This document shows positions 43,749-55,828 of a DNA stretch of 64,000 bases, one piece after another. The DNA is taken from assembly GCA_038373885.1 (NCBI GenBank), contig JAWZYV010010215.1, forward strand, positions 221,183-285,182, read 5' to 3'. This DNA is from Cheiracanthium punctorium (taxonomy: Eukaryota > Arthropoda > Arachnida > Araneae > Cheiracanthiidae). The notes beneath the pieces are model-generated. The model had not been told where the DNA came from and did no database searches. It saw nothing but the letters and a program-made list of their open reading frames with translations. Position 1 is the first letter of the stretch, and every line of letters starts with the position of its first letter. Made by a program: the position numbers and the translations under genes.

Positions 43749-44277
43749 GTGCGCTGGACCAACTTTTCCGAGGGACTCGAAGGCGTGGTTATCTTTAAGG
43801 GTTTCAAAAGTAAACAAACTCTGTCCGACGCCAAATAGTCATCGCATCGTTGATTTGGCGTGCAGGTTCTTATTTTACTTATCGTGCGTTGGTATATTTA
43901 CATCGGATCGGCAGCAATCTCCAATTCCAAAGTCCACTTGAGCGCGGCCATAATTTTATTTACACGTGATTCTGACATCGAGCCAAGCTGCCAAGCTTCG
44001 AACATAATCGCCATTGCTGGAAATTTCGTCCGACTCGGATTTTTTCCTTCGGAAAGAAAAAAGTTTGAGTTCGCAGTCTTCAAGGTAACGGCGGAGAAAA
44101 TCGGCCGGAAACTTGATTTGCAAGGTAAGTTGGTCTGATTTTTCTCAGTGTGATAGCCCTATTAGGGGAAAAAAACTTCGGGTGGAGAACTTTATTAAGG
44201 GGTTCAACTCGTTTTCGCGTAACATCTGGAGGAAACGGACAGAACCTGCAGACCTTCAGATTGACGCCGGCTACAAC
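43749..44277 (+). other. GC-richer segment, possible 5' exon with splice donor
   Basis: An open frame 43860-44138 is interrupted by no stop and contains caag|gtaagttgg at 44121-44133, a strong splice-donor match. Reads near the donor are VTAEKIGRKLDLQGK. No promoter or partner exon can be shown; host origin is only a possibility. Confidence 0.25.
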
Positions 44278-45345
44278 TAGGGTTGCCAACCGTCCCGTGA
44301 AACAGATTTATCAGAAAGCCGGGACGTCCCGTTTTTAGGGCTTTAGAGGACACGTCCCACGAAAGGTGTTTGCGGGATGCCGAATGTCCAACTTTTTGAA
44401 TAGAATAAGTGCTTTAATAATTCGGTAGATTATAATGAACTCAGAAGAGATTTTAAACATTAAGTTTGTTTCCTCAATTAAATAGGATCTCAGCAAAATT
44501 GGTTCAATATTCTAGTTTTTACCCGGAAAAATAATTATGATAATTTTAATAGAATGTGTTATTTAAGTTTCTCTTTAAATCTATATATTCGATAATAACT
44601 TATGGGTTGTTTTAACTATTTTTTTATGCCAAAATAAAAAGGTTTTGTTTTTAATTGTGAAAGGAAATAAAATGTTTATTTAATGGAATTGCAAATGGTA
44701 GTACAATTTGTTTTGATTATAAAGAAGACAGATGGAAGACAGTGATAATTAATGCTAGTTTTTCACTAAGTTTGATTGTTTTAAAATTTGTTAACTGTGT
44801 TGCATGCATAATTATGCCAAAGTAGCCATCATACTATTCAATAAAATTAATTAAAGTGTAAAAATTAAATCTAGTTTCAATTGTGTTTCGCAACTTCCTG
44901 TAATAAGTGCGGTGGATCCAGCTTTTTTAAGCCCAATTCCGCATTTTAATTGCGAGAGGCCCGCCAATCCGTACATAAAAGTTAGCAAGCCTAGCTATAG
45001 CCCTGGACCTTCCCACTTCACCCGTCTACCAGTGTTCAGTGTGTCCTGTCCACTCAGCCATGGGTGTTCTTCCAAAGCGATGATCAACGGGTACATGAAG
45101 AGGACTTCTCCGATTCCACATTTTTATGTGATTCTGAACCGTATTGGCTCCCTCTACCACCCATTACACTCCCCCCCCCTCCCCTTCCTCACGAGTGTTC
45201 TGCATCATCTAGAATAACAGTTTTACCAAAAAAAAAAATCAATTTTGGATGAGGTCGGAGGTAACTGCTGATATGCAATTCCGACACGACTTAACAAAAA
45301 TTTAAAATAGAAGAGTTTATTTGGAACTTTTTACTTTTCTTTCTT
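44278..45345. other. AT-rich DNA; possible decayed hAT left end
   Basis: tagggttgccaaccgtcccg at 44278 resembles a hAT terminus, with cgggacgtcccg inside, but no right end is found. About 45080-45160 resembles part of the TA element at 57946 (ttccacatttttatgtgatt). Confidence 0.3.
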
Positions 45346-45830
45346 TTAGCCCTTTAACGTGCGGTGTCTTCGCCGTGACGATACAAAACTCTGACGTTTT
45401 GACGGTTGTCAGTCGCCATGAATCAATTTGATTTCAAATAAAATAAAAAAACTTGAGGGTGACATAGTGACAGGAGAATCCTTTACGTTTCAGCACATCA
45501 TTCCACGTAAAAAGGGGTCGATTATTTGTAAAATTGTCAGGATTATGTTTGACAGCAATGGCATCTGCTGAGAACTGGAAGATTATGATGGAAATACATT
45601 GATGCGGAAGAACAACTGGATAGACTGCCTAATGCCGAAAAAAGGGCAGCCGTTGCCATCGCTCGATTTAAATACCAGCAAGATGACGGTCGATCGAATC
45701 GTTCATCGCGGGCCACAGATCTGGAAATCCAGCACAGCTGGCGCACGCACAGCCAGCTGTGTCAACATGTGTTTTTCATGCACCAGCTGTTTTTTCAGCA
45801 TTAGGAAATGGTTACGCTGCAAAACCTTAA
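45346..45830. mobile_element. TTAA palindromic MITE, diverged
   Basis: It starts ttagccctttaacgtgcgg (left TTAA mutated to TTAG) and ends TTAA at 45827-45830 after an acgctgcaaaacc version of the right terminus. Middle blocks (gggcagccgttgccatcgct, cgcgggccacagatctgg, cagctg) match the family but are more decayed than at 50372. Confidence 0.6.
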
Positions 45831-46189
45831 ATGCGCTTTACTTATTAGAAGATTTTCAATGAAATTAGATTTTATAAATGAAATTAGAGACATCGTGCAT
45901 TGAGGCGTTAAGCTAAAAACCAAAGCGTCAACATGTATATTTAGTAAGTTTACCTGGCCAAGTATCTGGAACATACATTTACGGATTTCTGTGCTTTGTT
46001 CCAAAAACCCGCTTATGAATCCTCGTACAGTAAAGTAAACAACACAATGAAATTTTTTACTTGCACAGGGAATAGAAATTTAAACAACCAGGGTATGAGT
46101 GGTAATCGAACTCAACGACCATACGCTTCGATTGTCCTGGAATAGGTTGTTGTAGAATTACGGCCAATTATTTGCGCATGGGATCTAAG
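45831..46189. other. AT-rich DNA, nothing recognised
   Basis: No gene or element ends are seen. Confidence 0.4.
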
Positions 46190-46385
46190 CCGAAGGGTGG
46201 GGTACCTTACATATGGTCTTTATAAAGGGTCCTAAATCGTATTTGCGCTACGTTTAGGAGGAAACCACGGAAAACTCCGAATGGTTAGGTTGGCGGAAGC
46301 GACCTGGTTTTGAATCGGACACCTGGCGTCTCCCAGTTCAGAGTCCTATGCATTCGGCCACAGGTCGGGCGGCCTGGAGTAGGAC
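46190..46385 (-). mobile_element. tRNA-headed SINE, minus strand
   Basis: Read on the minus strand the head has gtggccgaatgcatagga (A-box-like) and gtccgattcaaaa (B-box-like), then a core related to the one at 41368 (ttttccgtggtttcctccta, gcgcaaatacg). It ends near 46190 with a GC-rich tail. Confidence 0.5.
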
Positions 46386-47504
46386 AAGCCCTTAACCTCC
46401 AAGCCGACAGTGGTTTCTTTGATTATAACGCCTGTAAACACCATAAGAAATACCTGCAATTTTACCACACGTTGTGCTGTAAAATAATAAAGCACTGAGT
46501 GTTGTAAATCCACTCAAAACTGACGTAATGACATTGATAAGCCAACAGGAAAAACCTATGATAATGATTCTATGGCAGCTGGAACAGTCCACATCACAAC
46601 GTGTTGGCTTTACGTTTAGCCACACGTTATGCTGTAAAATAATACATCACTGTGCATAACACTGTGGCGCTTTGAAAAAGGGGGAGTTCACTGTATAGAA
46701 ATGTGTTTGCGTATGTGCGTACGTGTGATTTGATACCCTTGAAATTTGTACCTTAAAGAATACTTACACGAAAGCTAATGACTAAGACGATATGCCTCGA
46801 ATGCTTCTTAAAATATTCTGAATGTTTAAAAAATTTCATCTCTGGCCAAAAGAGAAAAATATCTGTATTTTTCTCTTAAATTTTTCTTAGTGCCGGAATA
46901 TTTCTTTCATTATATCATATCTTTACGAGAATAAAATTTCATTTGATACCTTTTAGTGCTCCATACTAAAAATATTCTACTGTTAAAAATTCCCCTTTTT
47001 TTTAACTTAAATTTTTATTTTGTTTATAGCCTTCAGTTTTGTAAGCCCACCATTCCCTTAAAATGTATTTGAAACACAACCTCAAGCCTGATGCGTAGAA
47101 CCGTAAATATTTAAATTAATGACATTGCAAACTGAATAGCGAAAAACTAACTGCTCATGCATTTTAAGTTTAACTAGTAAAATCATTCATAACTATTTGC
47201 AATGCGATATAGGATTCACTTCTGCTATTGGAAACCGCAAACCTCGTTAATCATGTTTTCAGGGATAGAACGCACATCTGTTAATAGTTAGTTAGCTATA
47301 ACTCGGAGCTTTTTAGAAATGGAAGAACTCTTTAGAGAAATCGTTGAATAAATTTCACAGATCCTTCTGTGAATTTTGGTATAGTTTTTGACAGTTCACT
47401 GCAATTCTTGTTCATATCAAACATAAGAGACAGGAGGAATGTACACAAAGGGGGAAAAGGGAGAGTAAAGTTTTAACCTTTACTCCCCCTTTCTTTTAAA
47501 AGTT
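46386..47504. other. AT-rich DNA, nothing recognised
   Basis: No coding signal, inverted termini or known repeat over 1.1 kb. Confidence 0.4.
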
Positions 47505-48201
47505 TTAACCTTTTGAGGCGCAACCCTTTTCCCAATGCTGAAAAAAGGGCAGCCGTTGCCATCATTCGACTTAACTACCCGCAAGAGGGCGGACGATCGA
47601 AACGTTCATCGCGTGCCTCAAATCTAGAGACATTTTTTGACGACAGCTGGCTGTGCGGCACAGATCCCTGGCACGCGATGAACGTTTCGAGCGATGGCAA
47701 CGGCTGCCCTTTTTCCAGCATGGGGCAATCTATCCAGCTGTTGTCGCATTCTTCCATTTTCCAGCAGATGTCAGTGCTGTTAAAAATAATCGTGACCATT
47801 TTTGTTACGGTAAATAACGTGCTAAAAATTGAAGTATTCTCGTGGCACAGGCAGCTGTCGTCAAAAAAGGGGTCTCTAGATCTGTGGCACGCGATGACCG
47901 TTTCGATCGTCCGCCATCTTGCTGGTAGTTAAGTCGAGAGATGGCAACGGCTGCCCTTTTTTCGGCATTGGGTAATCTATCCAGCTGTTCTCGCATTCTT
48001 CCGATTTTCCAGGAGATTTCAGTGCTGTTAAAAATAATCTTTTTACGGGAAATGGCGTGCTAAAAAGCAAAGGATTCTCGTGGAGCTGTGCCACCCGCAA
48101 CTAGTTTTATAGAAATCAAATCTATTCTTCGTGACTGGCAACAGTCAAAACGTCAGAGTTGGGTGTTCCCGGAGTGGGAACACTGCGCGTTAAAGGGTTA
48201 A
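47505..48201. mobile_element. TTAA palindromic MITE, complete and rearranged
   Basis: TTAA at 47505-47508 and 48198-48201. It contains two copies of the right-hand block (atcttccattttccagcag-like words near 47755 and 48000) and two palindromic cores (cgacagctggctgtgc near 47640; gcagctgtcgtc near 47850), so the interior is partly duplicated. Confidence 0.75.
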
Positions 48202-48289
48202 CATAAACCCCATAAATTTTTAATTTTTCCCATAAAAATTACGCCTTCTATACCTCCATAAAAAATGTATGTACACCTCTTAGAAATTA

Positions 48290-48332
<43 letters not shown>

Positions 48333-49186
48333 GTTCCAAAAATAATTATCTTTTTCCATCTTTCTTCAAACTGTTTCACTTAAAAAGAGCACAGTTTTAA
48401 GATTCCAAAACAGTTTTGCTGTTGTTCTACCATAAGTAGAACAGTAGATCTGACATTTTTTCAATAGATGAGATTTTGTGAAAACCTAATGTTTTTTCCA
48501 TTAAATGTTTAAGTAAATGCTTGTTCCATTCCTGAAAAATGGAATTGGAACACAATGAAATTTGAAATTATGTTAGAGAGCAAGTTAATTCAAACTGTAC
48601 ATTCCAAATTTGTTCTACATGTTTCAAAAAGTTTGTTAAAGTCGTGTGAATGTTAATTCTCGAATCTCTCAAAAACAGTTTAAGAGAACAGAATGAAATT
48701 CAGTAACATAATCAACAGAGAGTGAAACAATTAAATGTCAGAATTTTTTTTTTCAATTTGAATAAATTTAAAAACTTTGCAAACTTTGCATTTGTTTTGT
48801 TTTTTTTCATGGGGGATCACTTTAGAGCTTCTTCGATTTACACATTAGTTGGCTATTTATCTTATACAAATTTCGTCAATTTTCAGATATTTATTTGCTT
48901 TTTCCGATTTTGTGAAAACTGTACAAAATTTTCTGGACGTATAATATTAAAATATGTAGAGTGAATTGAATCAAGTTTAGCTAAAGACCTTTAACCTTAA
49001 CTTAAAAATTAGGCCTTAGTTCAAGGCCTTTAACCTTAACTGAAAATTTAGTTAAATATGACCTCTTGACTTGAAAAGCTCATTCCACTAAAAAAAGAAC
49101 CTTAGTTTTGAAAATAAAATATTTTCTCTATTAGCAATTTCAGTCAACACTTAGTTATAGTCTAACCTGCAATCTTTTAAGTATAC
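48202..49186. other. AT-rich DNA with a microsatellite
   Basis: (TC)n followed by (TA)n lies at about 48289-48332. A short local duplication of ggcctttaaccttaact is near 49025. No gene is seen. Confidence 0.45.
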
Positions 49187-50123
49187 TGTTACGAATATTC
49201 GGGGCAACCCGCTGTTCTGGGGATTAAAATAGTTCAAAATTCGTATTCTACGCGTGAAATAGTGAAATTTTGCATCCAAATCGATCCACTAGAACCGGAG
49301 ATACGGAGGTTTCGGTTTTCCCCTTGTTTTTCTATGGGGTTTCCAGAAATCTCGGGAAATATTCGTCTTAGGACTTCGGTGACTTCACTTTAGGGGATTT
49401 ATTTTTCGCGCCAAAACTGGCGATATTTCGCCAAAAGTCGCCAAGCTTGGCGACATTTTGGTCATTTGGCGAGATTTCCCCTATAGAGCCTGTAAAGCTG
49501 CTTTTGCTGCATTAAAATCACATAATAACCTTACATTTCTCTTCTATGACGTAATCAAAATTTCCCGCTTTATGTAGAATCTTCGAGAAATAGACTTTTC
49601 TGGAAGCTCCCCGCAGCTTCTGCCTCCTCTATGAATACCGGCGCGCTTCAGAGCCCCAGTTCAGTTTGTGTGAGTTAGCTCCCGCAGTATGTGGAGTGAT
49701 GTCCGGCCGAGAGCTGATGGAGCTGTCGATGTATTCGACGCTTTGCTCTATGATAGAAGCAGTGTTTTGACTTGCTTTTCGAAGCTATTTTTAAAGTGCT
49801 GCGTGTAAATTCTTGATTTCCTGAGTCTTGAGGGACTGTTAGCGTTATCTCTCGTATATTTTCACTGAATTTTTGCCTGTGAAATTGTTTTATTTTGTGT
49901 TAGAAATACAGCATTTGTGAGAGCTTTAGATCTATGCGGACTGTTAAAAGCACATTACTGTTGGATTGTGCTTGTGAATTTTGTACAGCTGATTGTTCGA
50001 CGAAGTTCTAGAAGCAATAAAGTTCGTTTCCTATCCTGACAAGTGGACTTCTTACTAGAACTTTCTACACCAATCGGACTTTAGAACGACGAACCCAGGA
50101 AACAAGCAAAGTGTTCTGCAACA
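49187..50123 (+). mobile_element. Solo LTR, full length, ATAC target duplication
   Basis: The best copy of the LTR family, 937 bp. It starts TGTTACGAATATTCGGGG and ends TGTTCTGCAACA. ATAC at 49183-49186 and 50124-50127 is the 4-bp target duplication. A TATA-like tatgaatac lies near 49631 and AATAAA at 50016-50021. U3 has several GGCGA/TCGCC words, one of which forms an exact E2F consensus (49404-49415). No primer binding site or coding region adjoins it, consistent with a solo LTR left by recombination. Confidence 0.85.
49404..49415 (+). promoter_or_regulatory. E2F-consensus site in LTR U3
   Basis: TTTCGCGCCAAA is the exact complement of the 12-mer at 17055-17066 in another copy and matches the E2F/DP consensus. 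It lies about 220 bp upstream of the TATA-like box. Its retention in two diverged copies hints at function before the LTRs decayed. Confidence 0.4.
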
Positions 50124-50244
50124 ATACACAGAAGTTATAACGTGGGCTCTCTATAATTTTGCCAATATGCTTCTTCCATTCTTCGCTCTCCCATGATGCT
50201 GATGAAAATTCAAGCGTTTTGAAAATTTGCATGACATATACTAA

Positions 50245-50270
50245 CCCGTCAAGGACGGGTACTTGAGCTA
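50245..50270 (+). mobile_element. Helitron 3'-end-like hairpin remnant
   Basis: cccgtc-aag-gacggg at 50245-50259 followed by tacttgagcta resembles the Helitron end at 57906-57934 (hairpin, then about 10 bases and CTAG). The terminal CTRR is altered to CTAT here. No 5' part is recognisable. Confidence 0.35.
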
Positions 50271-50371
50271 TAATATAAGAAAATTATTTAATTCGATACA
50301 TACCATATTTGAGACTCGGTAATAACAGCGAGTTCACTTTAAAAGTTCTGTTTTCCATGCACACAAATTCC

Positions 50372-50988
50372 TTAACCCTTTAACGCGCAGTGTTCCCGCT
50401 CTGGGAACACCGAACTCTGACGTTTTGACTGTTGCCAGTCACGAAGAATAGATTGGATTTCTATAAAAATAGTTGCGAGTCACATAGCTCCCCAAGAATC
50501 CTTTACTTTTTAGCACGTCATTTCCCGTAAACAAAATGGTCACGATTATTTTGAACAACAGTGACATCCGAAGAAAAATGGAAGAATGCGAGAACAGCCG
50601 CATAGATTGCCCAATGCTGAAAAAAGGGTGGCCGTTGCCATCGCTCGACTTAACGTCCAGCAAGATAGCGGACGATTGAAACATTCATCGCGTGCCACAG
50701 ATCTAGAGACCCTTTTTTGAAAATAGTTGCGGGGGACATAGCTCCACGAAAATCCTTTTCTTTTTAGCACGTCACTTCCCGTCAAAAAATCCCCGTCAGA
50801 TCTAGAGACCCTTTTTTGACGACAGCTGGCTGTGCCGGCACAGCCAGCTGTCGTCACAAAGGGTCTCTAGATCTGTGGCACGCGATGAACTTTTCGATCG
50901 TCCGCCTTCTTGCTCATAGTTAAATCGAGCGATGGCAACGGCTGCCCTTTTTTCAGCATTGGGAAAGGGTTGCGCCTCAACGGGTTAA
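50372..50988. mobile_element. TTAA palindromic MITE, longest complete copy
   Basis: TTAA at 50372-50375 and 50985-50988. The left end ccctttaacgcgc is followed by the subterminal hairpin gtgttcccgctctgggaaca. Two nested palindromes lie inside: an inner one at about 50800-50890 (agatctagagaccc...gacgacagctggctgtgcc mirrored) and an outer one pairing about 50605-50725 with 50875-50965. Confidence 0.75.
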
Positions 50989-51957
50989 ATTTTCATCCCT
51001 CCCATTTTGTACAAACTGAACAACAAAATTCATTCTGTTCTTAACGATAGAAGCTTTTTGAGTAATTCACGACTGAAAAACGTAAGGAGCATTCTAAAGG
51101 TAAACTAGTAAAATTATTTATTACCCTTTTTATTATTCTTTCGGACGCGAGAAAACCGTTTCAGAAATTCGAAACTGCTAAGACCCCCCTCTCTCTGTCG
51201 TCTATCACTTTATATAACCTCGAATAATATATAGTCACAGTTGGCATGGCAGTTAAAAGTTAATTACGCCAGAAAAATGCGTTCCATTTTTTTTTTTTCA
51301 GGGTCCGCTCGCAAGAGCTAGTAAGATAAAGTAGGAAGTTATAATAGGCAGTCCAACCGCTTATGGATAGTCTGGTACTGAGTGGGAAGGGGTGTGGGAA
51401 TAACCTGCATTTGTCAAAGCTGGATTTGCATATCCTGCTAAGATTTTTTTTTCATGAGTTTTATTTATTTTGTATTTTCTTAGTACGGATTGTGTGGAGC
51501 AGCAACTTAATTGAGGCAGCCAATGCGTTTGGGTCTAATTAGGTGTTTTATAAATTATTGCGTCGTTTGTTTTACCAAAATGGAAGCCAACTACAATTCC
51601 ACCAATATAATCATGTACAATGAATCAAATGTGTGGTACAGCGCCGAGTTTCTACCAAAAAAAAGAGCCTTAATTTCCTCTATTACGTATTACGTTATTA
51701 ATGGCCTAATATGGGGTAAAAATTAAATAAATTTTAGCTAATCACTGTAAGAATGTCGTACCCGAAATTGCACCGAAGGATCGCCAAGGTTGGCGATTTT
51801 TGTCAATGTATGCAGGCCCGTAATAGCTACTTTGGGGGTTCTCTGCTAGAGATTGAAAGGGGGGCCCCCTAACAGGGCAATTTAGAGGGAACAGAATATA
51901 AGGTATGAAATATTTGAAAACTAGACTTAGGTGCCTAAAAAACCACATTGAACTACT
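50989..51957. other. AT-rich DNA, no gene recognised
   Basis: A GC-rich ggggggccccct word is near 51868. Open frames at 51511-51726 show no motif. Confidence 0.4.
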
Positions 51958-52400
51958 TTAACCCTTAAACGCGCAGTGTTCCCGCTCTGGGAATGCCAAA
52001 CTCTGACGTTTTGACTGTTGCCAGTCACGAAGAATAGATTGGATTTCTATAAAAATAGCTCCACGAGAATAATTTACTTTTTTTTTAGCATCTTCATTTC
52101 CCGTCAAAAAATGGTCACGATTATTTTTAGCAGCACTGACATCTGCTGAAAAATGGAAGGATGCGAGAACATCTAGATAGATTGCCCAATGCTGAATAAA
52201 AAGGCAGCCGTTGCCATCGCTCGACTTAACGACCAGCAAGATGACGGACGATCGAAACGTTCATCGCGTGCCACAGATATAGAGACCCTTTTCTGACGAC
52301 AGCTGGCTGTGCTGGGCCCTCTTGCTGGTCGTTAAGTCGAGCGATGGCAACGGCTGCCCTTTTTTCAGCATTGGGAAAGGGTTGCGCCTCAAAGGGTTAA
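51958..52400. mobile_element. TTAA palindromic MITE, complete
   Basis: TTAA at 51958-51961 and 52397-52400, ends as in the family. The internal palindrome is shortened: agcagcgac-type core is replaced by gctgggccctcttgctgg near 52312. Confidence 0.75.
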
Positions 52401-52860
52401 AACTGTTGGAAACCCTCTCGCCACGAGGTCTGTGGGATTCCTCCGCTACGCCATTGTGTAAAGGCGTGGAAATAAATAACTGGAAAATAAATACTTGGGA
52501 ATAAATAATCAAATTACTTTGATACATATTACTCTGACATATAGCAAATTACTCTAATTGTAGAGTAGTATATCCATTGTTGGGGGGCCTCTCTGGGGCC
52601 CCCTTGGCAATCGCCGACCAACTGACCTGGCCAGAATGTATGTAAAGCCAGATCGTGGGGGAAAAAATAACTCCGCAAAATTTAACTTAGATGAGTGATC
52701 AAGGCATTTGCTAAACGGGGGTGCTCTCCTCACTAACTCTCGCAAAATTCTTGGCAAAATTATAATAGATACCTACCCAGGTAGCACGGAACGTTTCTTA
52801 AACGTTGCAGTTTGGTTGCAATGGCTGCATATTCGTTTAGTGCGTTCGCCAAATCCAGAG
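52401..52860. other. No gene; possible truncated cccaggtagcac element
   Basis: cccaggtagcacggaacg near 52776 resembles the end of an inverted-repeat element, but the partner end is not found. Confidence 0.3.
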
Positions 52861-53052
52861 AAAGAAACTAAACAACAGCACTTGCAAACTGGCGATGAGT
52901 AAACACCTGGCATTTTGCCAAAGCGCCAAACACAGTGTGAATTTCTGCTTTCTTCCATTTACGCTGTTTGGAATTAAAAAAGGTTAAATTCGCCAAGCTA
53001 GGGATTGGTGCCAAAAATGTAATTCTTTGGTAACCCGTTTGTTTACTTTCGT
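52861..53052 (+). repeat. 192-bp repeat, near-identical to 58514-58706
   Basis: Runs from aaagaaactaaacaac to ttactttcgtt. The copy at 58514 is in the same orientation, and I see about one substitution across the length, so the duplication is recent. The flanks are unrelated. Confidence 0.8.
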
Positions 53053-54397
53053 TCTCTCGTTTCCGCGAACAGACTATAATAGGCAAAATTGGTCAGTTTT
53101 AACGAAAATAATAATTTATTTTCTGTTTTTGGTACATTTGTCAAATTTACGCATATTCAGTTGGAAAAAGTAAAAAGTCAGCGATATAGTTGATAAAAAA
53201 AAAAATAAGTATGTTGGTATAAACCGATGACTGACCTGGCAGTTTATCGATATCACCCCCCCCCCGCTAAAAAAAACTCTTACAATGGCTCTGTGGGTGA
53301 TATCACGTGTGTTCAGCGAAATATCAACAATCTTAGTTCAATCTTTGTCGCCTAATTTTACGGCTTTTGTCAATGGGAAAATTTGCCGAAGTTTGAAATC
53401 TTTTCAGCCTAAATTTCAGACATAGCACCTCTATTGTCAGCTTTTAATGAATTGCAGCACTATCGGATAGTTCCTCGGTGCTTCTAGTAATCGAAATATC
53501 TGGAGTTTAGAATGAAAGAGCTATCTATGATCTACTATTTATAGGGAGTACACACAAACTCATGAATTCTCGTTCTACCCATTATTTTCTAGATGTCAGG
53601 GGTATATTTTATTTTAAGTGTAGGTTTCAAAGGAAGTAAAATTGAAACTTGCGAAAGTACTTTATTTTTTTTTTTACAATGTTCTTAAAAAATATCACGT
53701 TGGATCATCTGCGGGGGAGTGCTATTCAAATTTGCACATACTGCGAGTACGACGTAAATTTTGTGGCAGAGTGACTAAATTCCCCGCACTTTCGTATCCG
53801 ATGGAAAGATTTCGATTGCCGTAAAAGAAAATCTTGCCAGTTGAGTTGGTTCACTTGGTTCTTTCACACATAAGGCTTTTTAAACGGAGTATTATTTAAA
53901 TTTGGCGACGACGCCGAAAAAAATATTTGTTTACTTTCGTAGAACGGTTATAGTGGAGGAACGTAATCCGATAAGAAAAAAATGGTATATTTTATTCATG
54001 TAGGGTATAATAGCAAAAAATGGTGTAAATATACCAAAAATGGTATATTTTATTCATTATTAAACAGGGGTCGATGGAGACGAAAATTGGGTCCTTTTTG
54101 CGGCCCTTTCACAAAAATACGGTCGATTAAAAAAAACCCTTAATTTGTTATCATTTATTTTAACAAGAAAAGTGATTTTTATAAAATAAAAAAAAATTGC
54201 ATTAAAATTCACAAAAATAAGTGTCGAAAATCACAAAACTATGTATTGAAATTCACAAAAATAAGCAATTTTAACAAAAAAAAAAATGGGACCCTCGAAA
54301 AAATTCTTGGATCCACTCCTGGTAAATACATGCACAAGAAAGGGGACATAACGAGGGCTTCCTAACGGGGCCCTGGATTTAGTCGTTTTGTACTATA
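53053..54397. other. No gene; possible hAT-like element 54065-54321
   Basis: caggggtcgatgg at 54065 and (inverted) caggagtggatcc at 54321 could be hAT termini around an A-rich interior, but no 8-bp duplication is visible. Near-repeats of accaaaaatggtatatttta occur at 53980-54055. Confidence 0.3.
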
Positions 54398-54600
54398 CAG
54401 GGTGAATCTAAACTCTTCGACAAAACTTTAAGAGGTGGTAGGGCACATAATAAAGAATCAGAATCACATAGCAATATGGGGTCTGCAACATCGTCTTCAT
54501 GTAGCTGTTAATAATCACTTCGGAAAAAGTGCTGAAAGAACAGTGCACTTTCCTGCCATTGTTCGTCAGAAACTAAGACAGAACGAAGACATATATCAAA
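54398..54600 (+). mobile_element. Truncated TA-flanked element, CAGGGTGAATCTAAA family
   Basis: Following TA at 54396-54397 the first 200 bases match 57948-58130 (gacaaaa, gagcacataataa-type words, catcgtcttcatgtagct). The right part is missing. Confidence 0.6.
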
Positions 54601-54897
54601 AGAATATCACTACCGTTTGAATATGCACGTGTTCTCAGAAATACATTTTCAGTGAAAAGCGTTATAAATTATTATATTATATTAAAACCATCTAAATAAA
54701 TGAGTAAAGTACACATAATAATAAAGTAAATTCTACTTACGTTTCGTGAGAAACAGAAATCCTCTCTTCTTCAGAAACGTGATGTTCATCAACCTGCAAA
54801 AAAAGCAAATGTTGTCAATAGAGAAAAGAAAATGGAGAGAGAAACAGAATATTGCCATGTTTCGAAGAAAGAACAGTTGCAGAATAAATAAACAAAA

Positions 54898-55828
54898 TCT
54901 TATAAATAAAAATGAAATTCTGTTTGTTTGTTTGTTTGTTTGTTTGTTTGTTTGTTTGTTTGTTTGTGGATTTGAGTTGTATACAAATCCACAAAAATGG
55001 ACCTATCAGCCTGAAATTTTGCACAGATATGTAAAATAATTTAGAATAAATCATAGTCCACTTTAAAACTTTGAAAGTCCACCCGTTCCCGGAATTTAAG
55101 AGATTTTTTATGTTCTCCACGCAAAAAGCTTTCCGTAATTGTAACCCCTGTAGTGAAAAAAGTGTGAAATAAGGATCGTGGTTGCCATGTGTGGCGATTT
55201 TGCCGAATAAAATGTTTTAAATTCTCAAAGTAAAAATAAAAGAATAATAATGATTTTTTTTTGTTAGTTTATATTCGTAAGGTTATTTTTTTTTTAAATT
55301 ATAATATCGTGTGCATGGGAAATCGGAGCAGGAATGAAATGTTTTATACGCAAAACAATAAGAATTGAAGATTTCCGAGGCTAATATGTTAAAATTTTTT
55401 AGTTTGGCGAAAAAATAAAATGGCTCAAATGCCGAGAAAGTGAGTTCTAGCCTTGGCGCTATTTATCGTAATTTAATCGTCTGCTATTTGGGTTATGAAT
55501 ACACCTGCGTATAAGTTTTTGAAATTTTCATTCAGTTGGAATTGTGCATTTTTCTGAGCAGCGTTTCTGCATCTAATGTATTACATCCAGAAAAAAGGAT
55601 GTTAGAAATATCAATTTTAATTTTGTTTAATCACACTCATGAATAATGATACACTTTCCAACTTAATGAAAGAAGGAACGAAAATGGGGAAGACCCATGG
55701 ATTATAACTCTTTTTATATATAGCACTTTAGTGCGTATTTAAAAATCTGAAAGTGTGTCAGATTTTCTATGATTCTAGCGCTTGGCGCAATTTAATGAGA
55801 GGGTATTTTTAAAAACAAGAGTAGGTTA
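54898..55828 (+). mobile_element. Helitron 5' portion, first of two tandem heads
   Basis: It begins TC after an A (tcttataaataaaaatgaaa), followed by a (TTTG)n microsatellite at 54921-54967. For about 550 bp it matches 55829-56390 (cagcctgaaattttgcacag, ctccacgcaaaaagcttt, gttgccatgtgtggcg). It then diverges and meets the next TC start without a 3' hairpin. Confidence 0.6.

Noticed and set aside
43708..43941. Plus-strand frame through the right arm end
   Set aside because: It is an antisense shadow of the arm sequence and has no independent support.
44912..45217. 101-codon proline- and serine-rich frame
   Set aside because: It overlaps a C-rich low-complexity run and a fragment of the TA element; no motif.
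54815..55120. Frame with repeated NKQTNKQT
   Set aside because: Translation of the (TTTG)n microsatellite at the Helitron 5' end.
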